A stretch of DNA of 64,000 nt from Branchiostoma floridae (taxonomy: Eukaryota; Chordata; Leptocardii; Amphioxiformes; Branchiostomatidae), in the NCBI RefSeq assembly GCF_000003815.2, contig NC_049991.1, positions 14,477,873 through 14,541,872 of the forward strand. Direction: 5' to 3'. Under the pieces are notes generated by a model. It saw nothing but the letters and a program-made list of their open reading frames with translations, ran no database searches and was not told where the DNA came from. Shown here one piece after another: positions 46,601 to 57,000 of this stretch (the stretch's first letter is position 1; every line of letters begins with the position of its first letter). The translations under genes and the position numbers were made by a program.

Positions 46601-47380
46601 CTAAGGACTCCTCCAGATGGTTCCAAGCAAGTTAGTGTCATCCATCATGCCTGTTTCACAGAAACACATGGCATTGTGCATTATTTTTGTGAATAAATGC
46701 ATCATGTACTTACCAGTTTCAAAGTTGTACACAGCAGCAAACGCCGTGGTGCCGCGGTGTAGGCTGTTATCTGCAACGACGCTCGGCACTTTGCACAGTT
46801 TGCATAACCGCTTTACGAGTGAAGTTGCCTCGTGATATTGTTCGGATATGGACCATTCCCACACAGCAACGCTGGTGTTTAATATCATGAGTGACTTTTT
46901 GTCATGATATTGTCCAGATATGTACCTATCCCAAACTGCACCGCTGGTGTGGAGTGTTTTGACTGAACTTTGTTCAAGATATTGTCCGGATATAGACCTA
47001 TCCCAAACTGCACCGCTGGTGTGGAGTGTTTTGACTGAAATTTGGTCAAGATATTGTCCGGATATGGACCTATCCCAAACTGCACCGCTGGGGTGGAGTG
47101 TTTTGACTGAACTTTGTTCAAGATATTGTCCGGATATGGACCTATCCCAAACTGCACCGCTGGTGTGGAGTGTTTTGACTGAACTTTGTTCAAGATATTG
47201 TCCGGATATGGACCTATCCCAAACTGCACCGCTGGGGTGGAGTGTTTTAAGTGAATGTTGTTCAAGATATAGTCCGGATATGCAAAGACACAATAATACT
47301 TGACTCATAATTGTTACCATCGCAAAGATTGTTTTCTGTGTCATTTGATTGTAAATGTCGATGTCAGTATATTTGCACAT
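46601..47380 (-). CDS. Repeat-containing open frame inside the CACTG element
   Basis: 259 codons, minus strand, start at 47380. After a hydrophobic beginning come 24-residue repeats (GAVWDRSISGQYLEQSSVKT-like), encoded by the 72-bp minisatellite. The last, diverged unit (VAVWEWSISEQYHEATSLVK) leads into RLCKLCKVPSVV..HRGTTAFAAV, which faintly resembles a BED zinc finger (W, C-x2-C). A donor ETG|GTAAGT near 46710 suggests the coding part ends there and splices onward, possibly to 45822-45563. Weak, could be non-coding. Confidence 0.35.
   Translation of the reverse strand: MCKYTDIDIYNQMTQKTIFAMVTIMSQVLLCLCISGLYLEQHSLKTLHPSGAVWDRSISGQYLEQSSVKTLHTSGAVWDRSISGQYLEQSSVKTLHPSGAVWDRSISGQYLDQISVKTLHTSGAVWDRSISGQYLEQSSVKTLHTSGAVWDRYISGQYHDKKSLMILNTSVAVWEWSISEQYHEATSLVKRLCKLCKVPSVVADNSLHRGTTAFAAVYNFETGKYMMHLFTKIMHNAMCFCETGMMDDTNLLGTIWRSP
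46920..47290. repeat. 72-bp minisatellite, about five copies
   Basis: ACTGCACCGCTGG recurs at exactly 72-bp steps (CCGCTGG at 46941, 47013, 47085, 47157, 47229). The period is a multiple of three, so long open frames exist on both strands. Confidence 0.95.
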
Positions 47381-47607
47381 GTATATGGAAGCTTAAGCTT
47401 TAATTACCAGAAAATTAAAGAGTAAACATACATTGACATCGGGCATACTCGTTGTAGAATAAAAACACATATACAGAAGCAAAAACGTTAATGACGTGTA
47501 TTTGACAAGATAGGAAACCTTTTTTAGGATACCCAACAAAACAATCTCAGATTAATGTATGACAAGAAAAGTAATTTGCTAACCATTAAGTTGTCCGAAA
47601 ACTGATA

Positions 47608-48354
47608 AAATTTGTTGACGATTTGAACCTCGTCGAATCAAGGCGCACATCCGAACCATCTAAGCTGCAGAACGACCTGGATAACCTGTCAAGCTGGACC
47701 GAGGAAAACAAGATGAAACTTAACCCCTCTAAGTGCAAGGCTGTGCACATCTGCTTTGCCCGCAACCCTCCACCACCACCCCCTCTTTCCATCAATGGAC
47801 ATGTGCTGGAGGTAGTGCCCATTGCAAAATGCTTGGGAGTCATATTTCAAGCAAACCTGGGTTGGGAAAGTCAAGTTACAGAAATGACCAAGAAGGGGAA
47901 CCAACGGTTATACTTGCTGTGCAGACTTCGACAATTCAACTTACCAGTGGAGGATTTGCTGACCGTCTACAAGTGCTTTGTTCGCCCAGTTTTAGAGTAT
48001 GCCGCCCCTGTGTGGCATGGAGGTCTGACAAACGGACAACGGAAGAAAATTGAGAACATACAGAGGCGTGCAACCAGGATTATACTGGGAAGTAGCTACC
48101 ACAGTTACTCACTGTCATGTCAAGTATTAAACCTGGAGAAACTCAATGATAGACGGGATGCCCTTTGTTTGAAGTTCGCGAAGAGCCTGTACGCCTCAGA
48201 CGAGTACCGACACTGGCTTCCCAAGCGTAGAGGAGACGTCAGCGGTAGGGTAACGCGACAAAACAATCAACTAGTAACATTGCCAGTACACACAGAGCGC
48301 TACAGAAACAGCCCAATTCCATATCTAACTACCTTGCTAAATAACAATATGTAG
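47608..48354 (+). pseudogene. 5'-truncated non-LTR retrotransposon ORF2 (CR1/Jockey-like C-terminus)
   Basis: The frame opens at the reverse-transcriptase catalytic box (KFVDDLNLVES) and continues with SWTEENKMKLNPSKCKAVHI, then CLGVIFQANLGWESQV, FVRPVLEYAAPVW and IENIQRRATRIIL, ending TTLLNNNM-stop. These are the thumb and C-terminal blocks of CR1/Jockey-type LINEs. Everything before the catalytic box is missing, as expected from incomplete target-primed reverse transcription. Confidence 0.88.
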
Positions 48355-48682
48355 ACAGGTGCATAAGTTGATATGTGAATGAAAACCCCATCAAATTTTA
48401 ATTCTTGTATTGTTATTGTATTGTTAAATGATCATGTATTGTATCGACGACCAAATACCAATGTAAAATGTTTAAGATTAGTAAGCAATACAAACGCTGA
48501 GATTATCCTATTGCTGTTAATCATATCAATAGAATTTAAAAATACTTTTAAACTTAAGGCCGTGAATTGTATGTATAGGATTTTACCCAGCTGTATATTA
48601 ATCAATTACTATGTGAAAGGAGTGTGCAATTCAGCCTAAGGGCTGCGAAATGCTTCTGTGAAATAAAACCATTATTATTATT
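48355..48682 (+). mobile_element. 3' UTR and microsatellite tail of the nested LINE
   Basis: Non-coding DNA after the ORF2 stop ends in an AATAAAACC followed by ATTATTATTATT at about 48663-48680. A trinucleotide tail of this kind is typical for several LINE clades and marks the insertion's right end. Confidence 0.65.
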
Positions 48683-49667
48683 ATCTGGAATGTTTCTGTT
48701 TTGGACATCTATCGTAAATGGAACGGAATATGAATTCGGAAGGAGCGAAAATTTCGGTAAAAAATTGCAGTCTTATTTGTTCAGATGCGCAATAAAACAA
48801 TCACCGATTCACAATTCACGTATAGAATACCTTTATCGGTAACGGTCAGAATATGCTAACTCCGAATCTGTCCTAAAACTAATCCATGGAATACCTGTCT
48901 CGTAAATGGAAAGAAAAGAAAATAGTATGAATTCGAAAACATGAAACGTCCCTGACACGTATTCAGAAGAACGGGAAATTCTATCCGTCCGGGCATGTGC
49001 TGAAACATTTCATGACTCATGATATTCTGAGACATAATGAATTGAAAATGTCATCTGACAATGGCCCAGAAATAATGCACATCATGCTTCGTGCAAACTC
49101 CTAATTTGTCCGGGTATTCCTTATCGAAATATATGGACCTTGGATATGTAAAGAATGTAGAACATATCACGTATTCGGAGGCAAGAAACGTCAATGGCGC
49201 GTATCTTGAAAAACAGGAAAGTCTTATTTGTCCGGATACATAACAAGACAATTCCTGACTCATGATATTTCCAGATATGGGAAATATTGAACATCGTGCC
49301 CGGACACAGTCCGAATATTTAGCATGTCCAAAAATATGTCAACTCCGACTTTGTCCGGAAATCACACCCTTTCGCACAGTGGAACTGCATGCATAGTTAG
49401 GTTAGATAGTAATTTCTGTTGGAATACAAAACCAAGCCTTTGCATAGTTAGGTAAGATGGCTTCAAGGCTACATGTAAAAATGTATTGGAATGTTCCATG
49501 GTGCTGAAATGCTTTCCACCATACTATTTTTCTGAAAAATACACTACCATCACATGCACTACCATCAGATGAAAAGAGACTGAGGATGTTGCAAAGGAGC
49601 ACAACCTGTATCTTGAATGTAAGTTCATCTGTGACGGTAGTCAACATTATGTTAAAACTTATATCCA

Positions 49668-49989
49668 TACCGAAATAAAGTGCTTACCAACAAGCTTTCG
49701 ATCAGTCCTCTGATCCTTATCAAGTTGAAATGACCCAAAGCCTATGTGAGGATACTTGATTCCGAACAGGATTACTTTCTCAGGGGAGTAAAAGAGGCCA
49801 TTTACATCAGAGCCCACCAATCTTTCCTCAACCGAGACGGGGGCCGATACCGACTGCCAAGCACCTTTGACCCTTTGCTCACGTCACACTTCCGGTCCGG
49901 ATGTGTGACATAGGCTTTGGGCCATTTCAACTTGAGAAGGACCATAGGACTGATCGAAAGCTTGTTGGTAAGCGGTTTATTTTGTGTAC
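49668..49989 (+). mobile_element. Penelope-like element remnant with inverted flanks
   Basis: The left arm GCTTACCAACAAGCTTTCGATCAGTCC-like stretch (from 49682) is the inverse of the right arm ending at about 49975, and similarity continues through GAAATGACCCAAAGCCTATG / CATAGGCTTTGGGCCATTTC. Between the arms a frame (49743-49913) reads VRILDSEQDYFLRGVKEAIY then IRAHQSFLNRDGGRYRLPST and ends in TAG. That is the conserved tail of GIY-YIG-type endonuclease ORFs in Penelope-like elements. Confidence 0.7.
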
Positions 49990-52538
49990 GGATATAAGGT
50001 CTTAAAGTTGTAACAAAACCTTTATCTGTTAGTTGATGCCTTGATGCTGTTCTTGGTGCTGAAAGTAGTGATGTTGCAACATGTTTTGCAAAATAAGAGA
50101 AAGCAACAGCATTTCAGCAATTTCTTAGGATTCAAGACAGTCCAGACAAAAATAAGTCACTCGGCAGTTTTTCCTTCAATGATAGTAACGTTATATGTTG
50201 ACTGAGAGTGACACTGCAATTAATAACTTTCTTGGAGATAATAGGAGAACAAGTGTAGTTTGAAATTAAGATCTTATGCACATTAGCAATGACAGAATTT
50301 CCCCACTCTGGATTTAATTATTGTAGGTAAATTGTAGGGAACGGAGTACCCTAAATGAAACTCACAAAGTCAGTAACATTTATGATTATCTAAAACATCC
50401 GCAAGTTAATGTGTAACGCTAATTTTCATAAACATACTAATGAGTGTTTGTGCTTATTACTCTTGTAAACAACATGAAAGGAAATGAAATGTAATGTAAT
50501 GTTACAAGCATTTCGGCATTTTCCCCAGAATATGTACATATAGTTGATATAGTTGGATACTTTATGGAGACCAAAATCCTTGTACTGAAATTTGACTTTA
50601 TTGACAAGAAGAAATTTTAGAAACATAAAAAAAGGATTGTCTAGCAGGACAAGAGAGACAAAAAAAGATACACAACAGAAGTGGCAAAGGTAAGCCTTAA
50701 CAGCAACATGTAACTGGGGAAAATGATGCGTTGATCATTCATCAAATTAGTATTGCTTGAGAAATTGCAGTAAACATGACGGTATTATGACAATGGATGT
50801 TAATGCACCAACAAATTGTAGATACATGTAGTTGGCCACATTATTGGGCTTTTAGTACCCTGACATTAGTTCTATGAATCAGTTTTTTGCTTGTATCCAA
50901 CCATTTGATGTTTATGTGCTATAGATTATTATAAAATACTCACTTGATTTATGAAGCATCTTAATTTGGGCTTATAAGTGCCAGTAGGTGTATTTTGGGG
51001 AACCTTGTAACCAGGTTGATTTATTTCATGTGTCTACATCGTATAAAATGTAACATCTGTCAACTACATAATCATCTGTGGAAATCTTGTCTAATTGAAT
51101 TTTCCTCATCACTAATACTTCCTCACCTTCAATCTAAAAGCATCATTTAGATAATCAGTCCAATCACTAGTGCTAGTACTGTGTCAGACTAAGTGGCAGA
51201 AGACAATTTCCTTGTAATCTGTAGCACTCAGTAATACTTAAATGTACATGTGGCAGAGTGACAAAAATGTGTGGAATATCAACAGAAACTAATTGATATA
51301 AGGATTGAATGCATCTTAATGAAAGAAAGTTTATTGAATGGATTGATGGAAGAACATAACAGTCTATATGCAAGACAATAGTGACTCTAGAAACTGGATA
51401 CATTTTAGAAGTATTTGTTATATCTGGATGTCAAACCTGTAACAGAACAGTTTATGGAATTTGATGAATGTGCCCAGGCCAGATTCATCCCACAGGCAGT
51501 CATTGTGCGCCATTTCTTGCACTCACTTTAATTGCAAATGATTATCAACCCTTATTTTCCTACCATTTTACATGTACTATTATCATAAATATCTAGCTAA
51601 GGGATCATCAAAAGTTTTCAAATTGGCCAACTGGCCCTTATGTTACGATTCGACTGTACATAAATGATAAACATAGCATAATGTAAAACTGTGCGTAAAC
51701 CTACACAGATACATGTACATGCACCCATCAAGTCACACATACACAGCTTCAATTTTGGGTGCACAAAAGGTATTCTGTGTCCTCTAACTATGCACTTGCA
51801 CTTCATTCTGATCTTTAAAAAATCACAGACTTAGTTTTTTTTCTAGTAATAACCTTTGGTTGGTTGGTTGAAAACCCTAGGTTGTATGTCCATCCAATAA
51901 AAACATGATATCCCTCGATGCAGGGCCAAGAGATTGCCGTATCTCAAGATTTTCCATGTCACAAATTCTTAGTAAGCTTCAGCAATCCTTCATCTTTATG
52001 TAACTACCACTGCCTTTATCAGATCTTTGTAATGACCTTTACAGGTACTTATCTTCCCCATGGCATCGATGTAACGTTATATGGTGTAAAACCTCAGAAA
52101 AGTCTTGGAGAATCTATAGGCTCTGCTTGCACTTTCATTGGTCGTCACATTGTCAAAGCCAGGCGGTGCCTTCTCCATACACAATTGTATTGGACACAAC
52201 CATGTGTCATACTTTGTAATCATGCTTATGAGGGGACTATGCTATCAAATTGACTCTCTAGTTTCAACACATCTCATATGAAATTTGACTAACATTATAC
52301 ATGTTGTATATACAATGGTAAATGTAGCAACGTTATATAATATCGATAAATGCAGTTCACATGTTTGCAGTACTCAGGGATTATGTACTCCCTGGATTGA
52401 AAGATTTGTGGAACAATTCCAAGGTCACAAGATGCGATACCTGCAGTACAACGGAGTCTTAGAGGTCAAGAGTTTTGATCTTGTCAGAGATCATGTTTCT
52501 CCACACATTTTGGACTTTCATTGTAACATCGACTGTTA
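49990..52538. other. AT-rich non-coding stretch
   Basis: No gene or bounded repeat recognised. Confidence 0.4.
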
Positions 52539-52735
52539 TAATTCCACCAGGTGCTATAATACTGCCACCCACCTGAAAAAACGTTAGACTAAGTATAGAG
52601 GTCTTCCCAAGATTGTCTTGAACACCAAATTTTAGATATCCTCAATTCAGATATTTAGGTGTTGAAGACATTCTTGAGAAGGCCTCTATAACAACGTTTT
52701 TTGAGGTGGCAGTATAATGGCACCTGGTGGAATTA
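52539..52735. mobile_element. Foldback MITE with TAATTCCACCAGGTGC ends
   Basis: TAATTCCACCAGGTGCTATA and its inverse TATAATGGCACCTGGTGGAATTA close a 197-bp element. Inner arms include ACTGCCACC / GGTGGCAGT and TCTTCCCAAGATTGTCTT / GAAGACATTCTTGAGAAG. A half copy lies near 35806-35900. Confidence 0.8.
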
Positions 52736-55012
52736 TGCGCATGTATGTTACACTAAGTCTTCTCTAAATCCCAATAAGATATTTATGAAAATCAACTTTC
52801 ATATAACGTAACTGATCTAAGTTGAATTTGCACAATTTAAAAGCAGTCATCCTCAATTGAGTGTGTTTTTTTTCAAGTAGCTTAACTGATACAAGGCAGC
52901 TTTGCTATGGTTTGCATTTTGACAAATATATATAAAGCACACCTGGTCAATCTTACTCTTCTCAGTAAGGGTGCTGGGTACTCATATGAGCAAAGGTTTG
53001 ACGCTTGAATATTGTGAGAGAAAAATCAAAAGAGGTTCGGTGCATCTTGTTTTAAATTGAAGTAGTACAGGCACCCATGTCATTTGCACATAACATTACA
53101 GACAAACCTGTCAAAAGGGACAACCTTGTTCAAGACTAGTCAATTGACTTGTTGGGCATTACAGAATTTTATGCAGTACAACGAGAGCCTCTGTCATATT
53201 ATCAGCAAACTGCAGTTGTCACTGGCATATGCATCTCACCATTGCACCTTAAGTATTCGAATGGCATCCTAAATTTTACAATTTTACTGTTAACTGTGCT
53301 TACCTTGAGTTCATAAATTACCAAAGAACAAATTAGAATTATGAAAAATTCTCAGAGTTTCCTCACTTCTGTCCTGCGGGTGATAGAAACAACATTACTG
53401 TAACTGCTGTTCCAAAGGAGACCGCTTGAGTCACCCAATATCCAATAGTTGTTCCATTATTAGGTCAAGGTCTAGTACATAGTAACCACATACTAAAAAT
53501 AGCCTATCCATGGATTCTTTCACAAACCAAAGAACCAACCAACCAACCAACAAACAGCTAGACCAATTGAACCAACAAACTGAAACACAACCTCACTGGT
53601 AAAGTTATTAACTGGATCATCCTATCCAATATCATCACAAATCATTATGATTCTATTTTGAAATCAGTTTCTCACATCTTGTTTACATGCTTTGCATGTA
53701 AGTTTTCAAAATCAAATTGACATTTTCATGGTTGTTTACATTAACCTAACCCACATGCCCCATGGCATTAGCTGTGCTCAGTCTGAATCCCCTGCTATCT
53801 TTCTGCAAAGGTTAAGCTGCTTCCTGTATTCTACATCCTTATATCTTTAATACCTCCTTGGTTTATCAGAAGGCCATGTTGATTTGGTTATATTGGTAAC
53901 ATCCTTGCGGGCACCAATTTTTGTCCTTTTCATAAAAAAGAAAGTTTTGAAGATACAGCTGTGAATCATACAAAGCTGCTGCAAAGGAAGTACATACAAA
54001 AAAAAATAAGTTGCCAAAAACTATCGGGAAAGGGATGCTGATTTTGTCGAATGCCAAAGTCAATACCAAAGTCAAAGAAGAATTAAGATATAAAGGTCTG
54101 GAACAGAAATGAAGAATCTACATGTACATGTATTACGTGTATACTTTATATCATACTCTGTGTGTTTTCGTCTTCCTGACTACTTAACGTTAGATCTCAA
54201 GATGAAGGCAACTTTTTTCTTATTGGCACGGTCGCATCAGTTTTAGGGTTCCCCAAGATTGTCATTTATCTAAAAAAATAACAAGAAATGCCATGTGGAT
54301 GCAGTTAGGAAGTCATTTCTAATACCATCATGGGCACAGCCTGTTCTTTATGTTTGCTGCTGAAAAAAAAATGTGGTAATGACTACTGAAAATGAGCTTC
54401 TCTTGGATGCATTCTCTGGTACTGATGAAGTTCTTATACATTTTGTTGAATAAACAGAGTTAATGTCTGAGTTGCTTCCACTCAGGAAAGCTGATTCAAT
54501 CACTTGTCTGCTTTCTATAATGTAACATTTGCAGTTATTATTTCTAAGAAAAAAATGTTGTCTTAGATCTTACATAAAACAAAAAATGTCTCACCAAATA
54601 TTTCTTTAAGAAGGAACTCAAGGAAAAGACAGAAAGGTACAAAATGTAGTTCCTTGGTTCAGGTGTGTAATTTGCGCCAGCTTCAATCTTTTGCAGATCC
54701 TCCATATTCAATTACCCTCATTCTGCATACATGAATTATCATAAGACATCATCAAACGCTCTCAGGATTGCCCCCCAACCAAGGACGTCTTTATATAACG
54801 TCCTTGCTCCAACCAAACAGGAAATTGAAACTAAAGGATTTTTATGATGTTCTTTGAAAAATAATTGCAAATATCTGGTAAGAATTATATTTTATACAGT
54901 TATAACCACCATACAGCAAAAACCTAAGGCCTCTTTGTAGTTGACTGCTCTAAGGTTCATAGAATTAAGGTTAGATACAACAGATACAATGTAGATTGAA
55001 CTTTTCACGTAA
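52736..55012. other. AT-rich non-coding stretch
   Basis: Contains one small hairpin (54780-54806, CAAGGACGT..ACGTCCTTG). Nothing else is recognised. Confidence 0.4.
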
Positions 55013-55204
55013 CACTTAGCTCTTTATCCATGGGGTTACCTATATTCGTTGTTTTTAAAACAACTTGAAGGTAGTTTGGGATACTGTAGTTTCAAGCTGC
55101 AATGTTTTGAAAATATTGTGATTTGAAAATTGATATCCCTAAATGCCATGATTTTGACAACAATGTAATATATTCCAGTAGGTCACCCAATAGATAAACT
55201 AGCT
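55013..55204. mobile_element. Divergent third copy of the 203-bp array MITE
   Basis: ATCCATGGGGTTACCTATAT then TCGTTGTTTTTAAAACAAC matches, in opposite orientation, the right end of the MITE at 1648-1850. The far end (CCAGTAGGTCACCCAATAGA) is a decayed inverse. Confidence 0.6.
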
Positions 55205-56755
55205 GTTTATTGTTCCCAGAGACAAAGTTGCAGCTGAGAAAGGAGCAATTTGAAAGCACACTGGGATTGGAACTCTTAACTATGGTGTAGCAGCATTAGT
55301 TTTCTAGCCACATTTTGTCCAGGAAATAGGCACTGTTTGTTTACATGTTGCACTATTTTTGACAACACATGTGTGTATATTTAGTGATCAAGCTATTAAA
55401 AACTGTGATGCCAATATTTTCATCATTTGCATATTTTTAGTTCAAAAGGCTGAAATATATATATGAGAAGCAGCATATTGATGTGGTGTGGCCCATATGG
55501 CCTGTGGTGTTCATGGCAACCAGGCTTAATAAGGTTTCTCTCACATCTGTGGTTCCCATTGGCTCTGTTTTATTTGAAATTAATCAGCTGAGGTTGGTCG
55601 TTTCATGAATGTAACACTACTAACAGTTTGGGAAATGATTCAGGTGAATTGTCCAACATCATTATACTCCAAGTGGAGGGGATGTGCCCTCTTGTTGCCT
55701 GCATTAGAGAGAGTAGGATTTGCCTAAATCCACTGTTTGTGGAGCACTCTTCAAAGTACGTCTGGTGTCCAGTTTACTGGTTCACACTGTGTCGCTTCTC
55801 ACAATTCTGTCACTTCTCACAATTCGCATGCTGGCTGTGGGAAGTGGAGTCGTGCTCACGAAGCCGTAGGGAGCTCAGGTGCATTAAAAAGGAGGATTGA
55901 GAGTGCAAAAGTGTCAGTGAGTATTACTGCACCGGTCCGGAAAGGATTCCACATGTATATGCAGCTGTGCGCAGAGGTGACCCAGGCAGTAGTAGGCTAT
56001 TAACACGAGGAGAAACGCTGCCTGCAGACCGAGAGAAACAGCCATGCCGTGGGGCGTACCCAAAACACCTGTACTGAAAGCCAGCCCGTGGTCTTGGTAA
56101 ATATGACAACGATTCTTTAATACTTTTTTGGCTATGAAAAAAATATTCTAAGGTGAGCAAGTAACAGATATTGTGAACCTGTCTTTTCTTGGCTGTTTAA
56201 TGGTTTAAAAATGAGCCTGTTTATAGAAAATGCAAGTTAAGGCATATCATTGCATACCTATTTGCATAGATAGGTATACAATGCACTAGAACATGTAACA
56301 GAATCTATATCTTTTCTCACATTGTGACTTACATTTAATCACTATCAGATAATCAATTGTTACTACAACTTTAAAATACTGAATCTACTCCTCATAGTTG
56401 GAAATGAATGGAAGCATCATAGGATATTCCTGGAAACCAAATGATGAAAACAACATGTTTTTAGTTAATGGTCTAATCTAAATTACAAAAACAACAGGAT
56501 GTCGACAAGCTCCAAAGAGAGTTAGGTACATGTAAGGGGGAGTGCTGAGCCATGTATAATTGTGAGAGCTGATTGGTGACGTTGATTCCAGCTTGTAGCA
56601 AAGATTCAAGCCTTATTTGGTGAGAGAGAGACAGCAAACAGAAGAACTGGTTATAGTATTCTATTCTATTCAAGGCACTCAAGCTATAGCCACAGACTAA
56701 ATGTATTTTTAAAGCCTTTGATGTCTTTGCAATATGAAATTTCCTACTAGGATGG
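55205..56755. other. Non-coding stretch
   Basis: No gene recognised; overlapping short open frames near 55628-56003 have no family resemblance. Confidence 0.4.
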
Positions 56756-57000
56756 GTTTATTACCTTCGCTAAGATTGTTATGGTTTGGGTAGCATTTGT
56801 ATGTGGGTGGGTGTGTTTGTATAAGACCAGCATAACTCGAGAATGCCTGGATGGATTGTATTGATATTCGGGTCTTCGGGTATTGATATTGTATTATTGT
56901 GGGTAGGTCTTGATGAGACCTGAAAACGATTAGATTTTGGGCCCCCTAGCAACCTGTTACGGTACTGCAGTGGAACTTCCTGGTTTGATATCTCGAGTTC
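56756..57000 (+). repeat. Interspersed repeat (TTACCTTCGC..GCCCCCTAGCAAC family)
   Basis: TTATTACCTTCGCTAAGATT, GCATTTGTATGTGGGTGGG, AGCATAACTCGAGAATGCC and GGGTAGGTCTTGATGAGACC resemble an interspersed repeat I have seen in many marine invertebrate genomes. Assignment is from memory of the pattern, not from a search. Confidence 0.4.

Larger units (their letters stand above)
44515..49381. mobile_element. 4.87-kb DNA transposon with CACTG termini
   Basis: Termini CACTGTGCGAAAGGGTGT and ACACCCTTTCGCACAGTG are inverse, continuing into ATTTCCGGAC. The 3-bp duplication GAA lies at 44512-44514 and 49382-49384. CAC-starting ends with a 3-bp duplication fit CACTA/EnSpm-type elements, though no transposase core is recognised. 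Both subterminal regions are rich in TCCGGATA/TATCCGGA repeats. The internal gene material is on the minus strand; a LINE fragment is nested at 47608-48680 and a gap lies at 45191-45348. Confidence 0.85.

Noticed and set aside
46920-47303. 127-aa plus-strand frame of the minisatellite as a gene
   Set aside because: Any 72-bp tandem repeat without a stop stays open; the element's other frames and donor signal are on the minus strand.
54780-54806. Short hairpin CAAGGACGT..ACGTCCTTG as a miRNA
   Set aside because: The 9-bp stem is far too short for a miRNA precursor.
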